DNA of 64,000 nt from JAXGMV01 sp040768445. Lineage in GTDB: Bacteria; Chloroflexota; Anaerolineae; Anaerolineales; Anaerolineaceae. Below the pieces are notes generated by a model. The model was given only the letters and a program-made list of their open reading frames with translations, was not told the DNA's origin and searched no databases. The position numbers and the translations under genes are program-made. The stretch spans positions 2,356,001 to 2,420,000 of the forward strand of contig JAXGMV010000001.1 of NCBI GenBank assembly GCA_040768445.1. Reading direction: 5' to 3'. Shown piece by piece: positions 37,067 to 45,289 of the stretch (position 1 is its first letter; the number at the start of each line of letters is the position of its first letter).

Positions 37067-38231
37067 TGTGGAATTTTTCAGCCTTATCCCAGATTGTATT
37101 CCATGGGTCAAGCAGGAAATTTCCCAATTTTTCGGTGATTCCCTGAGATGGAAGTACGTCACCATCTGGTTCAAGGTAAAGCCAGGCTGTCGCTGCACCA
37201 TCGGTATATTGCTGATTGGCTTTTAATTCCATTGATATTGGATTGAAGCGTGAATAAGGTACAGGGATATCCCATACCATTGTAAGCTCAAGGTCATTGG
37301 CTTTTTGCTGAGCCTCCAGGAGTTGAGGCATAAGGCTTGCATTGGCTGCACTGAAAGAAACAGATTTTGCACCAAATTTTGAAATTTGCCGCAATAAATC
37401 GTCAATTTTTCCAAAGTTTTCTGTGGTTATGGTCAGATGTACTGTAACGTGCAAATCTTCTGAAAGCGTGTCTCTTAGCCCTTCCATTGATTCTGAATAA
37501 TATGGGTCAAGGGTTAATATGACATGATCCAATCCCTTTTCAAGGAGTGAGTGCAAATACTCAGTATTCGCCAACCGTTGACCATCGCTAACAAGACCGG
37601 TTACCATACCAAGCGATTCAGCATGTTCAATCAGGTCAGCCAAATCTGGTCTGATGGTAGGTTCACCGCCAGTAAAAATTACATGGGGAATACCTGCCTC
37701 CCAGGCTTTTGTAAGAATGGTTTTCCATTCACTTGATGCCAGTTCCCTGTTGACCCGATCTAATGGGGAGACCGCTTCGTCAAGACCGTGTGCAAGCCGG
37801 TAAGTAAGTGCACAATCCAACCGATAGGGGGCTGAACTGCGCTGACCATGCGGCACTGCTCTTTCAACATCGAAAAAAGTTACTGGATCAAGATCAGGTG
37901 TTTCTAACAGGTTGATCAGGTTTTCAGTAAACGATTTGAAATCTTCTTTGATGCTGTCAGGTGGAATGTTGTACCGTGGAGCCATTGCCTGCAGTGTCTC
38001 GTCTGGCGTATGCCCTTTTACGAGATGGTAAGCATATTCTGCAGCAGTATGGTTTAAATGAAGCACCGTGCTGGCGTTGATAATCAGGATGCCATCGCCT
38101 GAAGGTTCAATTCGTAAATGATAGCGGTAAGGTTTTTCAACTCCAGGGGGGGAAGCATAATGGTAGACACCTGCCGGCAAAGGCGCAGCTTTGTTAAACA
38201 ATTTTTCTTTGATAAAGGCTACTAAATCCAT
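37056..38231 (-). CDS. Pseudo-radical-SAM protein with PqqD-like N-terminus (no cluster cysteines)
   Basis: A 391-residue paralogue of the neighbouring radical SAM enzyme that aligns along its whole length. The N-terminal part (about 20-110) has the PqqD/RRE outline GILIINASTVLHLNHTAAEYAYHLVKG...SIKEDFKSF. The barrel keeps FTGGEP (186-191), but the three cluster cysteines are replaced: L146, L150 and A153 stand where the partner has C148, C152 and C155. The C-terminal SPASM cysteines are also gone, and the protein stops early (EKFHNGY). The start ATG at 38231 has a perfect GGAGGAG. The frame is intact, so it is a maintained non-catalytic homologue, perhaps a substrate-binding partner. Confidence 0.85.
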   Translation of the reverse strand: MDLVAFIKEKLFNKAAPLPAGVYHYASPPGVEKPYRYHLRIEPSGDGILIINASTVLHLNHTAAEYAYHLVKGHTPDETLQAMAPRYNIPPDSIKEDFKSFTENLINLLETPDLDPVTFFDVERAVPHGQRSSAPYRLDCALTYRLAHGLDEAVSPLDRVNRELASSEWKTILTKAWEAGIPHVIFTGGEPTIRPDLADLIEHAESLGMVTGLVSDGQRLANTEYLHSLLEKGLDHVILTLDPYYSESMEGLRDTLSEDLHVTVHLTITTENFGKIDDLLRQISKFGAKSVSFSAANASLMPQLLEAQQKANDLELTMVWDIPVPYSRFNPISMELKANQQYTDGAATAWLYLEPDGDVLPSQGITEKLGNFLLDPWNTIWDKAEKFHNGY

Positions 38232-38242
38232 ATCTCCTCCAA

Positions 38243-39619
38243 TTATATTGGTGAGTAGACCGGTTTGGGCCGGGAGGTTTTGTTTGCTTTCCGTGAAAGG
38301 GGGCATCCACCACCACATTCATTCAACAATTCGCAAGTCAAGCATTCAAATGGCACGCTTTTTCTCTCTCGCAAGTCAACAGCCAATGGATGTTTCCAAA
38401 TAGACTTCCAATCATCCAACAGGATATTGCCAAGCGGTTCGTAGTAAGACTGGCAGGGTAAAACATCGCCATTAGGCTCAATGCACATGTTGTAGAGCGC
38501 AGCTGTGCAGCCTTTAACTCCGAGATCCATTTGGATTGGATTGAAATGGCAGTACTGCGTGGGTGTATACCAGATCAAGCGCTGGTTATTTTGTTCACAA
38601 ATCAATTTTGCCTTATCAAGCAGCGCTGGAAGTTCTTCTTCAGGAAATCCTGTTTGCACCTTTAAACCAGAACCTGAATAGATCAGGGCATTCAAGCCAA
38701 CAGTCTTGACACCAAGCTCTGCCAAGAAATTCAGCAGATCTTCCAGATAAGCCACGTTGGAGGTGAGCAGGGTTGTATTGGTCATCACATAAAGGTTGCT
38801 GGCTAGTGCATTTTTAATGCCAGCCACTGTTTGCTTCCAGGCCTTGGCATTTGCAACCATGTCATTGTGAATTGACTCTCGATGAGACTCTAAGGTAATC
38901 TGAATGTGATCCAACCCGGAATCAACAAGTGTATTTACATATTTTGCATCTCTTAGAAGGCGACCGTTTGAATTCATGCCGGTAACCAGGCCTTTATTTT
39001 GCGCGTAGGCAATCAGTTCTGGTAAGAAATCAATCAGTGTCGGTTCTCCACCAGTGAATACAACCTGAGGTATGCCTTGCTGCCAGACCATGTCAATAAC
39101 CTTTTTCCAACCATCAAGACTCAGTTCCTTGATATTGCGGGTACGGTCATTGTAACAATGGTGGCAAGCGTTATTGCAACGGTAGGTGAGCGCTAAATCC
39201 ATCCGGTACGGCGCTGAAGGCATGTGTGAAAAAGGCGATGAAATATCAAAGTCAAAATCGCACACTGGGCAGTGATCATCCGGGTCGATCATCTGATAAA
39301 AAGTATTCTTGAAAGCCCGATACTCTTCAAGAGCATTTTTACCATTGAGTTGATAAGTATCAATCAAACTGGTGATAATCCCCGTTTCATCAACCTGTTT
39401 GATCAGGTTATATGCCATAAACGCAGCAGTCTGGTTGAGATGATAGATCCTGCTTGCATTGACAAGCAGTACACCTGTACTGTCCTGTTCTACTCGCAAA
39501 TGGACGGATGATTTTCCTCCAGATGTTGCATGTTGGTAGTGATAAAGACCAGCAGGCGGAAGCGAGTTTCCACCTGTTGGGTGAAGTAGTGACTTGCTGA
39601 AAAAAGATTTCAAGCCCAC
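38243..39619 (-). CDS. Radical SAM/SPASM maturase with N-terminal PqqD-like RRE
   Basis: A 458-residue enzyme. Residues about 25-110 resemble a PqqD-type RiPP recognition element (GVLLVNASRIYHLNQTAAFMAYNLI...). A CPVC pair follows, then the radical SAM motif C148-x3-C152-x2-C155 (YRCNNACHHC) and FTGGEP. A C-terminal SPASM domain carries further cysteines (KGCTAAL, NMCIEPNGDVLPC, CLTCELLNECGGGCP) for auxiliary clusters. Such enzymes make thioether or other cross-links in peptides. The start is a GTG at 39619, just 2 nt after the stop of the Cys-tail protein, implying coupled translation. Upstream in-frame codons would overlap the tail. The adjacent tail is the obvious substrate. Confidence 0.92.
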   Translation of the reverse strand: MGLKSFFSKSLLHPTGGNSLPPAGLYHYQHATSGGKSSVHLRVEQDSTGVLLVNASRIYHLNQTAAFMAYNLIKQVDETGIITSLIDTYQLNGKNALEEYRAFKNTFYQMIDPDDHCPVCDFDFDISSPFSHMPSAPYRMDLALTYRCNNACHHCYNDRTRNIKELSLDGWKKVIDMVWQQGIPQVVFTGGEPTLIDFLPELIAYAQNKGLVTGMNSNGRLLRDAKYVNTLVDSGLDHIQITLESHRESIHNDMVANAKAWKQTVAGIKNALASNLYVMTNTTLLTSNVAYLEDLLNFLAELGVKTVGLNALIYSGSGLKVQTGFPEEELPALLDKAKLICEQNNQRLIWYTPTQYCHFNPIQMDLGVKGCTAALYNMCIEPNGDVLPCQSYYEPLGNILLDDWKSIWKHPLAVDLRERKSVPFECLTCELLNECGGGCPLSRKANKTSRPKPVYSPI

Positions 39620-39621
39620 AG

Positions 39622-41325
39622 TTATCTGCCGCCGCCAGCACAAGCACATGCACATCCGGCGCAAGCGCAGGCGCATGCACAGCTGCGTCCACCGCCTCCA
39701 CCGCTGCTGCGGGTAGTTGTTTTCGGTACCGGGTTTGTTTTCTCAGTGATATTCCCTGTGAATGCGTTCAAATCTCCAATGACATTTGATGAGAAGTTCT
39801 GAACACTGTTAACCATTGAAGCAGCCAGTGTGGCTCCCGGGAGACTTGGTGATGATGAAGAATTGCCGAAGGGTTGGGACATTGGACTAGATGGCAGTGC
39901 AGAGCCTGTTGTGCCGCCTGCGCCTGCTGAAGAGGGACGTACCATTGGGTCGTAACGCCACCACCAGGTGGGAGGTCTGACAAGAACTGGAGACGGTCCA
40001 AATAGATCTTTTGTACGATCATCGTAATTCTTGTCCAGCATTGTCCAATCCATTGCCTCGTCATATTTTTCTACCTTAACATCCGGAGTAGCGGCTGATT
40101 CGACATGCTGCCATGCTTTTTCAATTATATTCTTGTAGTAGTCAACAGTTTCTCGTAAGCTAAAACCCTTCATCTTCTTGCTAACGCTTTGTACAAGATT
40201 AATCATTAATTCCTGCAGTGCATCACGCTTTTTCTTTTTATCCTTATTGCGAAATGCTTCAAGAAATTCAATTTCATAGGCTCTCAGATCATCTGGTAGA
40301 GTCTCAGGTATTTCAAGTTCAAGCGGGTCTTGTGTGATTACAACTGCAGCTTCTTTCTTTAAGGTGGAGAACAAGATCATCGTTAGGATTTTATCCATTG
40401 GCTGCTCGAGTAATATTGCTGCTTCGACAGCAGTAAGACCCCGTTTAATACCATGACCTTCAATAGCAATTTTTGGAGGTAAGTATTGGAGTTTGCGCTT
40501 CTTTGCACCTACAGTCGCTGCGTAGAAGGTCCAACCAAAGAATGCTGCAAAACCAACAAAGAAAATCCCACAGCACAGTGAGTCACCCAGGTCAACTGAA
40601 CTGCCAGATACCGCAACCGGCTCAGCCTGAACAACTCCTTCTGGCACCATCGAAAGTGGAAATGCCGCGCCAAACAAATATTCAGAATGGGCATTGGCGT
40701 TAGCAGCCGACCAATTGTAATAAACACGATCCTGATCATCGATGAAAGAAACCGGCTCTTCAGCCCCGGGCCAATTTTTTGGTGTGTAATACACCGGCTC
40801 TTCTGGTTCAATACCTGGTGGCAGGTAAAGAGTAACTTCCATCAGAGTAGATCCCTTGACATACTGAGAACCAAAATAATTAGGCATGAAATTGAAGCTG
40901 GCGTATTCGCCTTTGTCTTCAATGGAAGTTTTAAAAAGCATATTGCTGACATTACCAATCCAGACATGGACTTGGCCGCGTGCACCTGGTTTTATAGCAT
41001 CAGAACCCAGTCCCAACTCGATACCAGGATTCACATACTGCGATCTCTTGATGTGAGATATTGGCTTGCCGTCAATTTCGGCAGTGATACTCGACAGGTC
41101 GTAACTGCTGTTGGGAAGACCAATGTCCACAAAGTCAATCGGATCAGCGGATTGTTCGTTGTAAAAATCAATCGTGTACTCTATCGATGCTGAACCGTCC
41201 TCATTTATGAACAGGTTGACCTTTTGAGCCTCTACCTGGAATAAATAGGTTTGAGCGGCAACAGTCGAAAAGCTTGTTAGTACAAGAATTAAACAAAGAA
41301 AGCCTCCAAGCCATCTATATTTCAT
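39622..41325 (-). CDS. DUF2207-like membrane protein with Cys-Ala repeat tail (candidate modified precursor)
   Basis: The 567 residues comprise a Sec signal (1-24, ending VAA), an extracytoplasmic beta-rich domain (about 28-235) of the DUF2207 type, a membrane helix (about 249-273) and a cytoplasmic helical domain with a low-complexity linker (about 475-545). The last 20 residues are Cys-rich: C549, C551, C553, C555, then Gly, then C558, C560, C562, each separated by Ala, ending GGGR. That tail would face the cytoplasm, where the maturases act. GGAGG lies 8 nt before the ATG at 41325; the TTG at 41331 is too close to it. It is operonic with the zinc-ribbon protein upstream and the radical SAM gene downstream. 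Confidence 0.88.
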   Translation of the reverse strand: MKYRWLGGFLCLILVLTSFSTVAAQTYLFQVEAQKVNLFINEDGSASIEYTIDFYNEQSADPIDFVDIGLPNSSYDLSSITAEIDGKPISHIKRSQYVNPGIELGLGSDAIKPGARGQVHVWIGNVSNMLFKTSIEDKGEYASFNFMPNYFGSQYVKGSTLMEVTLYLPPGIEPEEPVYYTPKNWPGAEEPVSFIDDQDRVYYNWSAANANAHSEYLFGAAFPLSMVPEGVVQAEPVAVSGSSVDLGDSLCCGIFFVGFAAFFGWTFYAATVGAKKRKLQYLPPKIAIEGHGIKRGLTAVEAAILLEQPMDKILTMILFSTLKKEAAVVITQDPLELEIPETLPDDLRAYEIEFLEAFRNKDKKKKRDALQELMINLVQSVSKKMKGFSLRETVDYYKNIIEKAWQHVESAATPDVKVEKYDEAMDWTMLDKNYDDRTKDLFGPSPVLVRPPTWWWRYDPMVRPSSAGAGGTTGSALPSSPMSQPFGNSSSSPSLPGATLAASMVNSVQNFSSNVIGDLNAFTGNITEKTNPVPKTTTRSSGGGGGRSCACACACAGCACACAGGGR

Positions 41326-41352
41326 CCGCAAGTCCTCCTGACTATTAACTGA

Positions 41353-41727
41353 TTACCACTTGGGTTCTTCTGTGATTTGATAGGTTGTATTGCACCAGGG
41401 ACAGGTAACAACTGGTGCACCGGCAACCATTTGAATATCTTTTGGGGCCAGCGTGCCACCGCAAGACTCGCATTTAATCGTATCCATGTTTACATTCCCT
41501 GGAAGATCAATATTGTAGGTCACATTGTTAGTTGACTTGCCATCCGGTTTGGTTTTGATACGTGTTGCCAGAAATATCAACACAAAACCAATCAGGATGA
41601 AAATGATACCGAAGATTACCCAACTGCCACCGCCGCCACCCTGGCCACCAGATCCAAGTAAGTAGAGAAACCCAAATAAGAGTGCAAAACCTGCGAGGAT
41701 GAAAAGAATCAATTTGCCAGCTTTCAT
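41353..41727 (-). CDS. Small membrane protein with C-terminal zinc ribbon
   Basis: The 124 residues form two membrane helices (about 5-25 and 35-57) separated by a Gly-rich GGQGGGGG turn, then a zinc ribbon CESCG...CPWCN (about 86-115) on the cytoplasmic side. It is the first gene of the operon leading to the Cys-tail protein, 27 bp upstream of that start. It may recruit or stabilise the membrane target; function unknown. GGAGATAACG precedes the ATG. Confidence 0.78.
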   Translation of the reverse strand: MKAGKLILFILAGFALLFGFLYLLGSGGQGGGGGSWVIFGIIFILIGFVLIFLATRIKTKPDGKSTNNVTYNIDLPGNVNMDTIKCESCGGTLAPKDIQMVAGAPVVTCPWCNTTYQITEEPKW

Positions 41728-41915
41728 CGTTATCTCCGTATGTGATAAAAAAATTGGGAATACTGTTTACATACATCTCGCTGTATTGAATTCACTATGA
41801 TCGGATAATATGCCAATCATTAATAACTATATCATAATCAAATATTTGCTTTTTGACTATATTAAACACATTATTAACACTGCCTGTGTGAACAGCAAAA
41901 GATTACGCAACCTTT

Positions 41916-43190
41916 TTTCTGTAAATTTGAGTCAGAAATACCCATAGTTCTTTAACAATCTAATGACTTGCCAGCACAATAGCGTTTTCCGATCTGCCAC
42001 TCCTCACTCATCTCCATCAGCATCGCAGAAATCAATCTCAGACATGAGGCCTCGTTAGGAAAAACACCAGCAACTCTTGTTCGCCTGCGAATCTCCTTGT
42101 TGATCCTTTCCAGACTATTGGTTGTCCGGGTGCTCCTGCGATGCTCAAGAGGAAAGTCAAAGACCGTAAACCCTTCAGCCAGGTTGTCCTCCAACCAGGC
42201 CGATAAGCGTGGTGCAGTGTCAGCGTACTTCTGGATAGATGTCTGTAAAAGTTCCTCTGCTGCTTTTCGGTCGCAAGCGTTGAACATAGCTCTGATGTCA
42301 GCCGCAACCTCCAACCGCATCGATTGCTTTGGCAAATATGCACCAGCATTTTGTTGCAGATGAAACTGGCATCTCTGCCATGGGATGCTGCCAAACACAG
42401 CTCTTCTGGCTGCTCCAAGACCTTCGTGGTCATCACTGACAATCAGTTTCATTCCATTCAACCCTCGGTCTTTTAGGCTTTTCAAGAAGGCCTTCCAGTG
42501 CGCTTCATGCTCACTGAGTGATACTGAAACACCAAGTATCTGCCTTTCACCCTCTGGTGTTATGCCTGAGGCCATTAAAACAGCTGCATCTCGTACCTGG
42601 CTTGCTTCCCGTACCTTCTCGTATCGAGCATCCACATAGAGGTACTGGATCTGTCCCAATGGTCTTTCCCGCCATTCTTGCAGAACTTCATCCAATTGTG
42701 CGGCTGCCCGGCTGACCTGTGTGGCTGAGATCTCTACGCCGCATAATTTCTCCGTGATGGCTTTTACCTTGCGGGTGGACACCCCCTTTACGTACATCTC
42801 TGCCAGCGTGATCGTGAGAGCTCTTTCACTACGAAGCCCTTTCTCTAAGGCGGATGGATAAAAGCCTCCCTCCCTGACTTGTGGCACGGCAAAGGTGATC
42901 TCTCCAACACGGGTCTTCATAGTCTTGGGCTTGAAGCCGTTGGCGTGGCCTTTTCGTTCCTCTCTGCGCTCGTAGTGCTCAGCCTGCAGGTACTTTGATC
43001 GTTCAACTTGCATGGCGTTGTTGATCAGTACTCGCATCAGTTCCGGAATTGCATCCAACCCTTTTTCCGCTATCTCATCTACAAAGGTATAATCATTTTG
43101 GTGAGTCATTATGTTCTCCTTTTTTGGTTTGGTCACCTTAAGGATACTTCTGACTCACCAATTTTGTTAAGGTTCTGCAATTTACAGAAA
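41916..43190. mobile_element. IS256-family insertion sequence, apparently intact
   Basis: The element is bounded by TTTCTGTAAATT at 41916-41927 and its inverse AATTTACAGAAA at 43179-43190, with further matching GAGTCAGAA inside both ends. It is about 1.28 kb with one transposase gene, typical of IS256. I could not see a clean target-site duplication, so the exact ends may be off by a few bases, or the flanks have diverged. Confidence 0.8.
41952..43109 (-). CDS. IS256-family transposase
   Basis: A 385-residue mutator-type DDE transposase. The catalytic residues are Asp in YLYVDARYEKVR, Asp in LIVSDDHEGLGAAR with the following WQRCQFHLQQN, and Glu in TTNSLERINKEIRRRTRV. Length and motif order are standard and the frame is uninterrupted, so it is probably functional. 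The start at 43109 follows AAGGAGAACATA; the longer frame to 43136 is not needed. Confidence 0.95.
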   Translation of the reverse strand: MTHQNDYTFVDEIAEKGLDAIPELMRVLINNAMQVERSKYLQAEHYERREERKGHANGFKPKTMKTRVGEITFAVPQVREGGFYPSALEKGLRSERALTITLAEMYVKGVSTRKVKAITEKLCGVEISATQVSRAAAQLDEVLQEWRERPLGQIQYLYVDARYEKVREASQVRDAAVLMASGITPEGERQILGVSVSLSEHEAHWKAFLKSLKDRGLNGMKLIVSDDHEGLGAARRAVFGSIPWQRCQFHLQQNAGAYLPKQSMRLEVAADIRAMFNACDRKAAEELLQTSIQKYADTAPRLSAWLEDNLAEGFTVFDFPLEHRRSTRTTNSLERINKEIRRRTRVAGVFPNEASCLRLISAMLMEMSEEWQIGKRYCAGKSLDC

Positions 43191-43226
43191 GAATGTTACT
43201 CCAACCAGCAAAAAGAACAAAAATGC

Positions 43227-43232
43227 TATAAT
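43227..43232 (+). promoter_or_regulatory. -10 box of a probable leaderless ligA promoter
   Basis: TATAAT ends 7 nt before the ATG at 43240, exactly the mutL spacing, with no Shine-Dalgarno. The IS256 element ends only 36 bp upstream, so the original -35 region was replaced by IS sequence if one existed. Confidence 0.5.
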
Positions 43233-43239
43233 TTCATTT

Positions 43240-45273
43240 ATGACTGAGGAAAATGAATACACCCATTATGTTGATTTGAAGAAGCAGGTAAATTTTCACA
43301 ATTACCGCTATCACGTCCTGGATACGCCGTTAATAAGTGACCTGGAATATGACAGGTTGATGAACAGTCTTAAGGCAATTGAAGCTGATCATCCTGAGTG
43401 GATCATGGCAGACTCGCCGACTCAACGGGTGGGCGGGCAAGCTGTGGAAAAATTTGTCAAAATTCAGCACCCGAAACCAGTATTGAGTTTGGCAAATGCA
43501 TTTGAATTCCAGGATGTAAAAGCATGGATTGATCGTATCTCAAAGCTTGATGAACGGGTGACCATAGCTGATTTTGTCGTTGAGCCGAAATTTGATGGGC
43601 TAACAGTCATTCTGGATTATCGCAATGGGGCATTCTTTCAGGGTGCCACACGTGGTGATGGTGATATCGGAGAAGATATCACCCAAAATCTCAGAACGAT
43701 TAAAAGTTTACCCCTTAGCATCCCGGTAAAAGAAAGTAAGCTTCATATCCCTGATCGGCTTGTTGTAAGGGGTGAAGTACTGATTCTTCTTGATGATTTT
43801 AAAGAGCTTAACGAAACACTGCTGGATGCCGGCGAAAAAACCTATTTAAACCCGCGAAATACAGCAGCCGGCTCATTACGTCAGCTTGATCCCGCAATCA
43901 CTGCAAAAAGGCCACTCATGTTGTTTACATACGACATTTTAGTTGGCGATGATGCTCTTCCCAATACGCAACACGAACGACTCGATTACCTGAAGCAACT
44001 TGGTTTCCCTGTCACATCGTTTGTCGAATATTGCAAAGATTTATCAGAAGTGGAAAAATCAGCAGAAAGATGGAATGGACGGAGAGATCAATTACCGTTT
44101 GAAGTTGACGGGATAGTGATCAAGATAAATGATCTTATTTTGGCTGATGAACTTGGATCTGTTGGTCGTGATCCACGCGGCGCGATTGCGCTCAAGTTCC
44201 CTGCCCGTGAGGTGACAACCAGGCTGGCAGATATCGGAGTCAATGTAGGTCGAACAGGCGTTCTGACGCCTTATGCTATATTAGACCCCGTTGAAGTTGG
44301 TGGTGTTGTCGTAAAGCAAGCCACATTGCATAATTTTGACTATATCAAAGACAAGGATATTCGCATAGGCGACCGTGTACTGCTCAAAAGAGCCGGCGAT
44401 GTTATTCCCTATATCATTGGGCCAGTTTTTGACGCAAGAAAAGGATCAGAGAAGGAATATATTCCTCCTGCGAATTGTCCTTCATGTGGAGAACCGGTTG
44501 AGCACATTGCTGGAGAGGTGGCCTGGTATTGTGTCAATAGCAGCTGCCCGGCGCAGTTGGTTAGAAATGTTGAGCATTTTGTCTCAAGGGGAACAATGGA
44601 CATTGTAGGGCTTGGGATAAAAATAGTTGAGCAGCTTATTGATGCTGGATTGGTAAAATCTGTACCTGATCTTTATACACTAAACAAAGAACAACTCTTA
44701 ACAGTAGAAGGTTTTGCAGAGAGAAAAGCGGATAATCTACTCTCTGCAATTGAAGCATCAAAGAAACAAAAACTTTCTAGATTAATCTCTGCGATGGGGA
44801 TACGTGGTGTTGGTGAGGTGATGGCAGTCACCCTGGCAGACAGCTATAAAAACCTTGACAATCTTGCACATGCCACGGTAGATGAGCTTCAGAAAATTGA
44901 AGGCATTGGACCGAACATCGCACAGGCGATAGTTGACTGGTTTGATAGAGAAGCCAATCAAATACTGATTACCCGCTTGAGAGAGAATGGTGTTTGGCCG
45001 GTGGAGAAGGGAGTATCAGAAACCAATGATAAAACCTCAACTGCTCTGTCAGGAATGACATTTGTGATCACTGGAACACTCCCGCATTATTCACGAGATG
45101 AAATGAAAACTCTGATCCAGTCAAATGGCGGTAAAGTTGTGGATTCTGTAAGTAAAAATACAAATTGGCTGCTGGCGGGAGATAATGCTGGCTCAAAGCT
45201 TGCAAAAGCGAAATCGCTTAGTGTGCAGATTATTGACGAAGAAACACTTTTGAAAATGATCGATTTTAGATAG
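43240..45273 (+). CDS. ligA: NAD-dependent DNA ligase
   Basis: LigA seals nicks using NAD. The 677 residues have the Ia domain (YHVLDTPLISDLEYDRL), the adenylated Lys117 in EPKFDG, GDVIPYI, and the zinc finger CPSCG...CVNSSCP. Helix-hairpin-helix repeats (MGIRGVGEVMA, IEGIGPNIAQAI) and a C-terminal BRCT domain (LSGMTFVITGTLPHYSRDEMKTLI) follow. The length is normal. It leads a four-gene run through 47953. Confidence 0.97.
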   Translation: MTEENEYTHYVDLKKQVNFHNYRYHVLDTPLISDLEYDRLMNSLKAIEADHPEWIMADSPTQRVGGQAVEKFVKIQHPKPVLSLANAFEFQDVKAWIDRISKLDERVTIADFVVEPKFDGLTVILDYRNGAFFQGATRGDGDIGEDITQNLRTIKSLPLSIPVKESKLHIPDRLVVRGEVLILLDDFKELNETLLDAGEKTYLNPRNTAAGSLRQLDPAITAKRPLMLFTYDILVGDDALPNTQHERLDYLKQLGFPVTSFVEYCKDLSEVEKSAERWNGRRDQLPFEVDGIVIKINDLILADELGSVGRDPRGAIALKFPAREVTTRLADIGVNVGRTGVLTPYAILDPVEVGGVVVKQATLHNFDYIKDKDIRIGDRVLLKRAGDVIPYIIGPVFDARKGSEKEYIPPANCPSCGEPVEHIAGEVAWYCVNSSCPAQLVRNVEHFVSRGTMDIVGLGIKIVEQLIDAGLVKSVPDLYTLNKEQLLTVEGFAERKADNLLSAIEASKKQKLSRLISAMGIRGVGEVMAVTLADSYKNLDNLAHATVDELQKIEGIGPNIAQAIVDWFDREANQILITRLRENGVWPVEKGVSETNDKTSTALSGMTFVITGTLPHYSRDEMKTLIQSNGGKVVDSVSKNTNWLLAGDNAGSKLAKAKSLSVQIIDEETLLKMIDFR

Positions 45274-45289
45274 CCCTAATCAAAACAAT

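Noticed and set aside
39620..39676. Longer N-terminus of the radical SAM gene
   Set aside because: It would be translated from the Cys-Ala tail region in another frame; the GTG at 39619 aligns with the start of the paralogue (VGLKSFF versus MDLVAFI).
40687..41193. 168-codon plus-strand reading frame
   Set aside because: Antisense to the well-supported DUF2207-like gene, without start signals.
41900..43200. Target-site duplication of the IS256 element
   Set aside because: Comparing the 8-9 bases outside each terminal repeat showed no match, so none is claimed.
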